Assembly: GCA_021151805.1 (NCBI GenBank)
Contig: JAGKWN010000096.1
Span: forward strand, 1 to 16,066
Direction of reading: 5' to 3'
Length of the DNA: 16,066 bases
Origin: Cytophagaceae bacterium
GTDB lineage: Bacteria > Bacteroidota > Bacteroidia > Cytophagales > Cytophagaceae
Part shown: positions 1 through 5,946 of the stretch, one piece after another
Numbering within the stretch: the first letter of the stretch is position 1
Layout of the letters: every line of letters starts with the position of its first letter
Made by a program: the position numbers and the translations under genes
The notes under the pieces: model-generated
The model's input: only the letters and a program-made list of their open reading frames with translations
What the model was told of the DNA's origin: nothing
The model's database searches: none

Positions 1-37
1 TTATAAAGTTTATACACTCTTATATCGTTTTCTTATT

Positions 38-113
38 CGGAGCTTAGCTCAGCTGGTCAGAGCATCCCGTATTTCAAACGGGAGGGTCACTGGTTCGAAT
101 CCAGTATCTCCCA
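38..113 (+). tRNA. tRNA-like gene, possible anticodon UUC, irregular structure
   Basis: The D arm (GCTC/GAGC around AGCTGGTCA), the T arm (ACTGG, loop TTCGAAT, CCAGT) and the 3' acceptor strand ATCTCCC with discriminator A are clear. The acceptor stem pairs at only 5 of 7 positions (38:112 is C:C and 43:107 is C:T). The anticodon arm is abnormal: with normal spacing from the D and T arms it is a 5-bp stem TCCCG/CGGGA closing a 9-nt loop, or a 6-bp stem with a 7-nt loop. In the 7-nt reading the anticodon is TTC (Glu), but the body does not resemble a usual tRNA-Glu. CCA is not encoded. It could be a divergent tRNA, a pseudogene, or a tRNA mimic belonging to the GIY-YIG unit. The tRNA ancestry is secure; the function is not. 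Confidence 0.5.
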
Positions 114-120
114 CGATTAG

Positions 121-150
121 AAAGCCTTACAGAGATGTGAGGCTTTTTTA
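121..150 (+). terminator. Rho-independent terminator after first tRNA-like copy
   Basis: An 11-bp stem (121-131 with 136-146, one T-G pair) closes a GAGA loop and runs into six T residues. It ends the tRNA-like transcript and lies only about 25 nt before the GIY-YIG start codon. The nuclease gene therefore needs readthrough or its own promoter. The same hairpin recurs 376 bp downstream. Confidence 0.85.
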
Positions 151-174
151 TTTTTACAATTTTTCAGTTCTGCT

Positions 175-423
175 ATGTTTACTTTTTATATTTTACATTC
201 CTGCTTAAGAGACAAATATTATGTAGGTTATACCGCTGACATGATATCAGACCGACTTCGTCGCCACAATTCAAATCATAAAGGATTTACTGGAGGGGTC
301 GGGGATTGGGTTTTAGTATATTCTGAACAATACCCAACTAAGGAATTAGCACTTTCTCGTGAAAGAGAAGTAAAGGCATGGAAGAGTAGAAAACGTATTG
401 AATTGTTGATTAAATCAGCTTAG
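175..423 (+). CDS. GIY-YIG nuclease family protein (UPF0213-like)
   Basis: This is a small stand-alone GIY-YIG domain of 82 residues. The pattern is Y5-I-L, then Y16-V-G, an arginine-rich helix with R27 to H31, and a helix with E63/E65 ending in a lysine-rich tail. These match the GIY-YIG core with its catalytic Tyr, Arg and Glu. UPF0213-type proteins are single-domain members, predicted DNA endonucleases, and frequent in Bacteroidota genomes. No DNA-recognition domain follows. The start ATG lies 25 nt after a terminator with no obvious promoter. The last codons and the TAG stop are made by the beginning of the second tRNA-like repeat, so the gene is physically fused to that repeat. A cellular role or a homing-type role is possible; the sequence does not decide which. 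Confidence 0.85.
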   Translation: MFTFYILHSCLRDKYYVGYTADMISDRLRRHNSNHKGFTGGVGDWVLVYSEQYPTKELALSREREVKAWKSRKRIELLIKSA

Positions 424-489
424 CTCAGCTGGTCAGAGCATCCCGTGTTTCAAACGGGAGGGTCACTGGTTCGAACCCAGTATCTCCCA
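417..489 (+). pseudogene. Second tRNA-like copy with broken acceptor stem
   Basis: This copy matches the first over its D arm, anticodon arm, T arm and 3' end. Its 5' acceptor strand has been replaced by the end of the GIY-YIG coding sequence, so only 3 of 7 acceptor pairs remain (417:485, 418:484, 420:482). The anticodon arm keeps the same irregular 9-nt or 6+7 geometry. It is very unlikely to be aminoacylated as a normal tRNA. The T arm remains intact (T100 becomes C476 in the loop), so a structured RNA could still form at the 3' end of the nuclease mRNA. Confidence 0.7.
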
Positions 490-496
490 CGATTAG

Positions 497-527
497 AAAG
501 CCTTACAGAGATGTGAGGCTTTTTTTA
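497..527 (+). terminator. Rho-independent terminator after second tRNA-like copy
   Basis: The same 11-bp hairpin as at 121-146 (497-507 with 512-522, loop GAGA) is followed by a run of seven T residues. It probably ends the GIY-YIG transcript after the tRNA-like sequence. Confidence 0.85.
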
Positions 528-608
528 TTTTATAAAGTTCATCATACTCGGTTGAGCAATGATCACAACAGGGAACAAGTTTATAGCAACAACAGAGTAA
601 AATAAAAT

Positions 609-635
609 ACGCCCAACACCGAAGGTACTGGGCGT
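609..635 (-). terminator. Probable terminator of the arsenic operon
   Basis: The arms ACGCCCA and TGGGCGT (609-615 and 629-635) form a 7-bp stem, with a further ACC/GGT pairing inside. On the minus strand the hairpin is followed by ATTTTATTTTA. It lies about 30 nt beyond the arsC stop codon, where the operon should end. The T tract is interrupted, so it may be a modest terminator. Confidence 0.65.
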
Positions 636-662
636 AAAAAACATTTATAATGCTGGGTAAGA

Positions 663-1088
663 TTATAGTGCAATCAGCAAATGTTCAGTGTTGAGAAAGT
701 CGACACTGAATTTTTTTATCATTTCACGGGCACTTCTAAACTCATTCCTTATTTGATCTTCCGTTCCAGCAGCCTTTGCAGGGTCGGGAAAATTTGAATG
801 AATCCTTTTAGCATTTGTAGGAAAGAAAGGACAATGCTCTTTTGCATTATCACATACAGTAATCACAAAATCAAAATTTATATCGCGGTATTCTTCTATA
901 CTATTTGAGGTATGGTCCGAAATATCAATTCCGACTTCTTTCATCGTTTCAATTGCTTTTGGATTTACACCGTGTGGATCCAATCCTGCACTGTAAACAA
1001 TAACATCTTTTCCGTAATGACGGAGATAACCTTCCGCGATCTGACTTCGGCAACTATTGCCGGTGCAGAGAACTAAAATTTTCTTCAT
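663..1088 (-). CDS. arsC: Arsenate reductase, thioredoxin-coupled (low-MW PTPase fold)
   Basis: This enzyme reduces arsenate to arsenite in the cytosol. The N-terminal P-loop is C8-T-G-N-S-C-R14, the CX5R signature of the low-molecular-weight tyrosine phosphatase fold. The resolving cysteines C79 (in VITVCD) and C86 (in KEHCP) are 7 residues apart, as in plasmid pI258 ArsC (C10, C82, C89), where a disulfide relay ends at thioredoxin. The general-acid Asp lies in the PDP motif (D102). At 141 residues the protein is full length. It is the last gene of the minus-strand operon, starting 9 nt after the stop of the 40-residue membrane ORF and ending before a hairpin terminator. It is presumably under ArsR control through the operators upstream. 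No arsenite efflux pump gene is adjacent. Confidence 0.93.
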   Translation of the reverse strand: MKKILVLCTGNSCRSQIAEGYLRHYGKDVIVYSAGLDPHGVNPKAIETMKEVGIDISDHTSNSIEEYRDINFDFVITVCDNAKEHCPFFPTNAKRIHSNFPDPAKAAGTEDQIRNEFRSAREMIKKFSVDFLNTEHLLIAL

Positions 1089-1097
1089 AATAAATTG

Positions 1098-1220
1098 TTA
1101 AACAAAAAGCCAGATTATATTGATTATGCAAAACTTCGGATCAAATCCGAATAGTAATTGCAACACAACAACGGACGTAGTAATAATAATTGGTCTTCGG
1201 TATTTTTCAATTAGTTTCAT
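1098..1220 (-). CDS. 40-residue membrane peptide in the arsenic operon
   Basis: This is a short ORF on the minus strand, read by translating the gap between the DUF6428 gene and arsC. It begins MKLIEKYRRP and contains two hydrophobic stretches, IIITTSVVVLQLLFGF (residues 11-26) and CIINIIWLFV (31-40), joined by a short DPKF turn. The basic N-terminus followed by hydrophobic segments suggests an inner-membrane peptide with the N-terminus inside. Its ATG lies 2 nt after the TAA of the DUF6428 gene, and its stop lies 9 nt before the arsC ATG. The tight packing and the matching strand argue for a real, translationally coupled gene. I do not recognise a named family. A role as partner of an efflux pump encoded elsewhere is only a guess. 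Confidence 0.65.
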   Translation of the reverse strand: MKLIEKYRRPIIITTSVVVLQLLFGFDPKFCIINIIWLFV

Positions 1221-1222
1221 AA

Positions 1223-1681
1223 TTAACAACAGCCTGTTTCTGGGGTGCAACAACTTTTATTAGCTGATTCTGCTCTATTATTTTCAGGAGTTATTCCGCA
1301 TGAATCACTTGCCAGGCAAGCTGTCTTTTTTGTTTCCAATATGAAATGAGTACCATTAAATCCTAAACTGTATTTGCCAATGGTATCTGATTGATACTCC
1401 ACTTCCACTTCCTGATCTTCAATACCAAGAGCCTTCTCAGAAAGCGTGATAATATTCAATAACTTTTGAGGGAACAACCGATGATCTGTATCGTTCGAAG
1501 TCCAGAGTTGGAAGTTTACAACATGTTCATGGCGAATAGTTCCTCCACAATCAATGAAATTTTTTGTAATCTGTCCGATTTCCGTGACATGGAAATGAGC
1601 TGGAATCTCTGTTCCGTCTGCAAGCTGGAACTTTACTGTATCCAGTGCTGTGAGCTGTTTTTTTACTTCTGATAGTTTCAT
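1223..1681 (-). CDS. DUF6428 family protein with Cys-rich tail
   Basis: This soluble protein of 152 residues has no signal peptide or membrane segment. Its body (residues 1 to about 118) matches DUF6428, a family I associate with arsR-arsC neighbourhoods in Bacteroidota. The tail carries six cysteines: C122, C128, the pair C144-C145 and the terminal pair C151-C152. Paired and clustered thiols of this kind are typical sites for As(III) or soft metals. An arsenite-binding or chaperone role is therefore plausible but not shown. The gene starts 19 nt downstream of an ArsR-type operator and heads a tight run with the 40-residue ORF and arsC. It lies downstream of arsR on the same strand, with its own operator between the two. 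Confidence 0.8.
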   Translation of the reverse strand: MKLSEVKKQLTALDTVKFQLADGTEIPAHFHVTEIGQITKNFIDCGGTIRHEHVVNFQLWTSNDTDHRLFPQKLLNIITLSEKALGIEDQEVEVEYQSDTIGKYSLGFNGTHFILETKKTACLASDSCGITPENNRAESANKSCCTPETGCC

Positions 1682-1699
1682 TTTTTATATATTTAATTG

Positions 1700-1715
1700 A
1701 TCGTAATATTGCGAT
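1700..1715 (-). promoter_or_regulatory. Second ArsR-type operator (before DUF6428 gene)
   Basis: ATCGTAATATTGCGAT is a near-perfect 16-bp palindrome. It differs at one base from the perfect site at 2080-2095. It lies between the arsR stop and the DUF6428 start, 19 nt before that start. This implies a separately repressed internal promoter for the DUF6428 gene, the small ORF and arsC. Confidence 0.8.
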
Positions 1716-1733
1716 GTATTTAAGCAAATTTTT

Positions 1734-2066
1734 TTAACAGCAACTTCCTTTATTAGTTGTGTAATCAGCAAATAACTTAGTTAAGTATTTTTTAGCCTGT
1801 TCCCATTCCTTTTCATCTATGCAATAGCATACTTTTACACCTTCGATTTCTCCTTTAATCAGACCGGCCTCTTTTAATTCTTTCAGATGTTGTGAAACGG
1901 TACTTTGAGATAATGGTAACTCTTCTACTATATCTCCGCAAATGCAAGACTGTTTTTTGATCAGCAAATCCAGAATAGCAATGCGGGCTGGATGTGCCAG
2001 AGCCCTTGCATAACCAGCGATCTTATTCTCACGAATTGTAAATTGTTCCGATTTTGAAGTTCCCAT
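1734..2066 (-). CDS. arsR: ArsR/SmtB family arsenic-responsive repressor
   Basis: This is a winged helix-turn-helix repressor of 110 residues. The ArsR/SmtB core is visible in order: RALAHPARIAILDLL (residues 21-35), the C41-I-C43 metal-sensing element just before the recognition region, the HTH helix with SQSTVSQHLKEL (53-64), and the wing around KGEIEGVKVCYCID. Extra thiols are C80, C82 and the terminal pair C109-C110, which mirrors the CC ending of the neighbouring DUF6428 protein. The family releases DNA when As(III) or Sb(III) binds its cysteines. A perfect palindrome lies 14 nt before the start codon, consistent with autoregulation. A second copy of that site precedes the next gene. Confidence 0.93.
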   Translation of the reverse strand: MGTSKSEQFTIRENKIAGYARALAHPARIAILDLLIKKQSCICGDIVEELPLSQSTVSQHLKELKEAGLIKGEIEGVKVCYCIDEKEWEQAKKYLTKLFADYTTNKGSCC

Positions 2067-2079
2067 TACTTTTTAATTT

Positions 2080-2095
2080 ATCGTAATATTACGAT
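2080..2095 (-). promoter_or_regulatory. ArsR-type operator upstream of arsR
   Basis: ATCGTAATATTACGAT is a perfect 16-bp palindrome 14 nt upstream of the arsR start codon. Its position and its near-identical twin at 1700-1715 make it the likely autoregulatory ArsR binding site. The rest of the gap to the first kinase gene (2096-2308) shows no further gene or clear promoter match. Confidence 0.8.
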
Positions 2096-2308
2096 TTAAT
2101 TAATAATCTCCAAAATAGTAGACAATATTCTATTCACCATTCTGAATTTATATGCATGATTAGGCTTTATCTATGCCTGAGTATTCATAAAAACGTATGG
2201 ATAAACCAGAAAATAACTGTGCTAATAGCTTATTTGTTAATTAATTGGTACTTTTTCACTCCCATACATAAATTTTGAAAGGCTAAAAACAGAATTTGTA
2301 AATTTTTC

Positions 2309-3823
2309 ATGATGGATACAGAGTTAGAACAGTACAAATCTGAGAATGCCCGCTTAAAGGCAGAGGTGGATTTGTTAAAAACACAACTGCAGGCAAATCC
2401 TTACAAGGCCATGTTTGAGTCATCGCCGGATATTATTATTCAGTTGGACATTTCAAACAGAATTTTAATCATACACATTCCCGATGTTTCTTTTGATCGG
2501 TTGAATGCGGTTATAGGCAAAGATATTTTTGAGGTGACTCCGCTCTATGCACATGAAAAAATGGCCAATGCCCTGCAATCGGTATTTACGGAAGGGCAGG
2601 CAGTCAAATATTATTCAGAAGGAGAAACACTCGGCGCATACCGCTATTACGATAATTATTTATCACCTATAAAAAATGAAACGGGCGACATCGTTTCTGT
2701 TTATTTCAGGAGCCGTGAGATTACAGCACAGAAGCTTGCTGAAAAAGTACTGCTGGATAGTGAACGGAAACTGAAAACAGTTTATGAAAACTCCATCCAG
2801 ATTTTAACAATTCTGGATCTGGATCGGAAGTTTATCTGGTTCAACCGAAACGCGTTGCTAAGAAGCCCGAGTGTATTAGGCAGGTCGCTGGTTTTGGGAA
2901 CTGCCGCCGAAACTTATATTGAAGAAAGTCAGCGGGCACTTTTCATTTCGAATTTCAATAAAGCACTTGCCGGACAGGAAGTAACTTATTTAAGAGAAGT
3001 TAATTTAAAACCGGAAGTCATTTTTATAGAGTATACCTTAAGCCCTATTTTGGAAGACGGTCTTGTTGTAGGCGTGTCATTAACGGGCATGAACGTAACG
3101 AAGCATAAAAAGTACGAAGATTACCTTAAAAGTATCAATGTAGAATTGGTTAAGCAAAATGAACGGCTTAATCAATATTCCTATATCATTTCTCATAATT
3201 TAAGAGGCCCGATCGCAACGTTGATGGGTCTTGTAGCAATTTTTGAACAATGCAAGAATGATCCCGCTCAGGTGAAGGAGGTAATCGAATTGATAAAAAA
3301 ATCTTCCGCTAACCTGGATACAATTATTGTTGATTTGAATATGGTACTTGCAAATAGCAATAATGAAGAAAATGATCGTACGGAAATTAATTTGCAAGAA
3401 GAATGTGCGGGAATTGCATTTTTACTGTCATCGCAGGTTGAAAAATCAAATACCACATTCGTGTACGATTTCAAGTGTGAAAGCATTTATTCCATCAAAA
3501 GTTATATTCACAGTATTTTATACAATTTGATTTCAAATGCGATTAAGTATAAAAGCTTACATTTAAAGCCCGTGATTCACCTTTCCTCGTATATAGACAA
3601 CGATACGATTTGTATTGAGTGCAAGGATAATGGCATAGGAATTGATATGGAAAAGTTTGGAGATAAACTCTTTGGCTTTTACAAACGATTTCATTCACAT
3701 GTTGAAGGCAAAGGTCTGGGACTTCATTTGGTTAAAAAACAAGTAGAGATGCTTCATGGGCGGATAGAGGTGAAAAGCGCCATCGGAGAAGGTTCTACGT
3801 TTAAAATATTTTTACCAAAATAA
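2309..3823 (+). CDS. PAS-PAS sensor histidine kinase (paralog 1)
   Basis: This is a soluble sensor kinase of 504 residues with no membrane segment, so it probably senses a cytosolic signal. Order of parts: a short coiled coil (about 1-28), PAS domain 1 (about 30-145), PAS domain 2 (about 152-270), a coiled linker, then the phosphorylation helix with H296 in SYIISHNLRGPIA. The ATPase domain has an N box (NLISNA, N410), a G1 box (DNGIG, D440), an F box (FGFYKRFH) and a G2 box (EGKGLGL). No receiver or output domain is attached. A second start codon (MD) lies three bases downstream. The secreted 116-residue gene follows 36 nt after the stop and paralog 2 after that, which suggests one transcription unit ending at the terminator near 5850. 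The signal and the partner regulator are unknown. Confidence 0.9.
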   Translation: MMDTELEQYKSENARLKAEVDLLKTQLQANPYKAMFESSPDIIIQLDISNRILIIHIPDVSFDRLNAVIGKDIFEVTPLYAHEKMANALQSVFTEGQAVKYYSEGETLGAYRYYDNYLSPIKNETGDIVSVYFRSREITAQKLAEKVLLDSERKLKTVYENSIQILTILDLDRKFIWFNRNALLRSPSVLGRSLVLGTAAETYIEESQRALFISNFNKALAGQEVTYLREVNLKPEVIFIEYTLSPILEDGLVVGVSLTGMNVTKHKKYEDYLKSINVELVKQNERLNQYSYIISHNLRGPIATLMGLVAIFEQCKNDPAQVKEVIELIKKSSANLDTIIVDLNMVLANSNNEENDRTEINLQEECAGIAFLLSSQVEKSNTTFVYDFKCESIYSIKSYIHSILYNLISNAIKYKSLHLKPVIHLSSYIDNDTICIECKDNGIGIDMEKFGDKLFGFYKRFHSHVEGKGLGLHLVKKQVEMLHGRIEVKSAIGEGSTFKIFLPK

Positions 3824-3859
3824 AAATTTGTAACTTAATAATAGATAATTATTAACACT

Positions 3860-4210
3860 ATGAAAAAAACAATATTGATTACCGCGCTTTTAACGATTGT
3901 GTTTACTTCTGTGATTGCGCAAATGATTCCTACAAGTGTAAAGATCACTGTTCGTAATGATTTGGGTGCCCTTGAAAGCGGCGTAAAAGTTTCGCTTTAT
4001 AAGAACAAGGAGGATTATGAAAAAAGTGTTAATGCTGAATTTGCAGGAAGCACAGATGCGAAAGGAACTGTTTATTTTCAGAATCTGACTCAGCTGAATT
4101 ATTATGTAGGTGCTGAAAAGGGCGATAAGAATAATTTTGGTGCGGGAGAAAAGTTGGATGCACTAACAGCAAACCGTGTCAATAAAGTAACAATCATTAT
4201 ATCTGAATAG
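3860..4210 (+). CDS. Small secreted beta-sandwich (carboxypeptidase-regulatory-like) protein
   Basis: The 116-residue protein has a Sec signal peptide. K2-K3 are followed by a hydrophobic core (residues 4-17) and a likely signal peptidase I site after A20 (VIA-QM). There is no lipobox cysteine and no T9SS tail, so a free periplasmic protein is most likely. The mature part alternates strands, with PTSVKITVRNDLGALESGVK and a TDAKGTVYFQNL segment. This resembles the turn-and-strand pattern of carboxypeptidase-regulatory/CnaB-type sandwiches. The family call is tentative. It sits between two kinase genes with gaps of 36 and 33 nt, so it is probably co-transcribed with them. A periplasmic product between two cytosolic kinase genes has no obvious functional link to them. 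Confidence 0.7.
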   Translation: MKKTILITALLTIVFTSVIAQMIPTSVKITVRNDLGALESGVKVSLYKNKEDYEKSVNAEFAGSTDAKGTVYFQNLTQLNYYVGAEKGDKNNFGAGEKLDALTANRVNKVTIIISE

Positions 4211-4243
4211 CTGTAACGGCAGCTTTGTGAAAGTGTTATTTCT

Positions 4244-5803
4244 ATGAATGAAGGAATGTTTACCGCCGAAGAAAGACAGAAACTCCTTCAAGAGATAGAA
4301 AGGCTAACGCATGAAAATGAACGATTGACTGCCCGGGTTGAAGATGAAAATATTTATAAAATATTTTTTGATGCCCATCCGGATGTGATTTTTAAAATTG
4401 ATTTAAACTTCATCATCAGTTTTGTACATGTGCCGCATCGTTCAGCAGATTATGTAGCGTCCATCACCAATAAAAATATTCTGGATTTGATGCCGGTGCA
4501 GTTTCACGAATCTGTCAAAACGGCTATTCAGGCAAGTGTGCAGACAGGGAAGTCGGTTGTTTACCATTCCGAAGGCGAGTTTGAAGGGGAGTATAAATAC
4601 TATGAAAATTTTATTTCCCCAATTAAGAAACCTTCCGGCGAAATAAAAGAAATGCTGTTTTACAGCAAAAATATTACTGCCCAGAAGAATATTGAGCACA
4701 TGCTCATTAAGAACCAGCATACATTAAAAACCATCTTCGAAAATTCAGAACAGTTTATCACCGTAATAAACCTGAATCGAAAGTTGGTCTGGTTCAATAA
4801 AAAAGCACAGGAATGGAGCCCTATCATTTTTGGCAAGCAAGTTGAGTTTGATTGTGAAGCAGAGTTATTACTGCCGGAAGAATACAGGGCGAGTTTCCTC
4901 GAACATTTCAATCAGGTATTGGCTGGAAAATCTGTCAACTACGTCCGGAATTATATAGTTAATTCGAAGCCGTTTTACCTGGAACTGTCATTAAATCCTG
5001 TGTATGAAGACGGCGTGATTACGAACGTGTCACTTATCGGTGTTGATATAACCAGGCATAAAGAGAACGAAGCGTTTTTGAAAAGAGCTAATAGCGAACT
5101 TACTCATCAGAATGAACAGCTGAATGAATTCTCTTATATTATTTCACACAACCTCAGAGGGCCAATCGCTACATTGATGGGGCTTGTAGATCTTTTTGAA
5201 AACAATGCAAAAGATCAAAGCGGCGATGTGAAGCAGACAGAACAGTTTGTATATCACATTAAGAAAACGCTGCAGAAATTAGATGCTGTGATTGTTGATT
5301 TGAATTTTGTTGTTACCAACCATGATGACAGCGTTAGCAATTATTCACTTATTGACCTAAAAGAAGAGTGCGATTCTATTTCAGATTTACTTTCCATTCA
5401 GATAAAAAGCTCGGGCGCTGAGTTTGTATATAATTTTAAAATGGTGCCAGTTATCTGTTCTGTTAAATCGTATATCCACAATATTTTATACAATCTTATT
5501 TCGAATGCTATAAAATATAAAAGGCACAGTTATGCGCCGCTCATTTATTTATCGAGCTATCAAATCAATGATGACATCATTTGTATTGAATGTAAGGATA
5601 ATGGTATAGGGCTGGATCTGGAACGTTACCAGGATAAGCTATTTGGTTTTTATAAACGCTTTCATCATCATGTAGAAGGCAAAGGGATTGGCCTGCATCT
5701 TGTTAAAAAACAAATTGAATTGTTGAAGGGGAAAATAGAAGTGCAGAGTGCGGTTGATCAGGGCACGACGTTTAAGATATTTTTACCGGTAAGCAAACCA
5801 TAA
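4244..5803 (+). CDS. PAS-PAS sensor histidine kinase (paralog 2)
   Basis: This 519-residue cytosolic kinase has the same layout as paralog 1: a coiled coil (about 5-35), two PAS domains (about 37-150 and 157-277), then H302 in FSYIISHNLRGPIA. The ATPase domain shows an N box (NLISNA, N421), a G1 box (DNGIG, D452), an F box (FGFYKRFH) and a G2 box (EGKGIGL). The kinase half is nearly interchangeable with paralog 1 by eye, while PAS 1 and the linker differ more. It starts 33 nt after the small secreted gene and ends just before a strong terminator, so it is probably the last gene of a three-gene unit. No response regulator is fused or co-directional. Confidence 0.9.
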   Translation: MNEGMFTAEERQKLLQEIERLTHENERLTARVEDENIYKIFFDAHPDVIFKIDLNFIISFVHVPHRSADYVASITNKNILDLMPVQFHESVKTAIQASVQTGKSVVYHSEGEFEGEYKYYENFISPIKKPSGEIKEMLFYSKNITAQKNIEHMLIKNQHTLKTIFENSEQFITVINLNRKLVWFNKKAQEWSPIIFGKQVEFDCEAELLLPEEYRASFLEHFNQVLAGKSVNYVRNYIVNSKPFYLELSLNPVYEDGVITNVSLIGVDITRHKENEAFLKRANSELTHQNEQLNEFSYIISHNLRGPIATLMGLVDLFENNAKDQSGDVKQTEQFVYHIKKTLQKLDAVIVDLNFVVTNHDDSVSNYSLIDLKEECDSISDLLSIQIKSSGAEFVYNFKMVPVICSVKSYIHNILYNLISNAIKYKRHSYAPLIYLSSYQINDDIICIECKDNGIGLDLERYQDKLFGFYKRFHHHVEGKGIGLHLVKKQIELLKGKIEVQSAVDQGTTFKIFLPVSKP

Positions 5804-5828
5804 AAATAAAATTGATACGCATTGCACG

Positions 5829-5870
5829 AAAAATAAAAAGTCACGCTTTTGGGCGTGACTTTTTATTTTT
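5829..5870 (+). terminator. Strong Rho-independent terminator after kinase 2
   Basis: A perfect 18-bp stem (5829-5846 with 5853-5870) closes the 6-nt loop TTTTGG. The core is AGTCACGC/GCGTGACT followed by a T-rich run. The A-rich and T-rich outer arms make it likely to work in both directions, serving kinase 2 on the plus strand and the receiver fragment on the minus strand. Confidence 0.9.
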
Positions 5871-5946
5871 GAAAGTTAACTATAGCTAGTTGAAATGTAG
5901 TTACGTTTTAGCTGGCCTTAATCTAATATACAAAGGCTATTGCAGA

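Larger units (their letters stand above)
41..532 (+). repeat. Direct repeats flanking the GIY-YIG gene (period 376 bp)
   Basis: The segment from 41 to about 154 recurs from 417 to about 531. The copies contain the tRNA-like body from its fourth nucleotide, a short GATTAG spacer and the terminator hairpin. Read by eye, they differ by A71/G447, T100/C476 and one extra T in the second T tract. Identity starts at AGCTT and stops abruptly after the T tract. The repeated unit is therefore [tRNA-like + terminator + GIY-YIG ORF], 376 bp long. This could reflect a tandem duplication or the insertion of a mobile unit at a tRNA-like site. The near identity suggests a recent event or gene conversion. Confidence 0.85.

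Noticed and set aside
38..113. Reading the tRNA-like sequence as tRNA-Leu with anticodon CAA
   Set aside because: There is no long variable arm, and placing CAA in the anticodon position breaks the stem-loop geometry.
1466..1672. A 68-codon open frame on the plus strand opposite the DUF6428 gene
   Set aside because: The minus-strand DUF6428 gene is well supported by family, operator and operon context; the opposite frame has no domain or start signal.
2260..2308. A Bacteroidota promoter directly upstream of kinase 1
   Set aside because: The closest match, near TAAATTTTG, has the wrong internal spacing for TAnnTTTG, so I do not report it as a feature.
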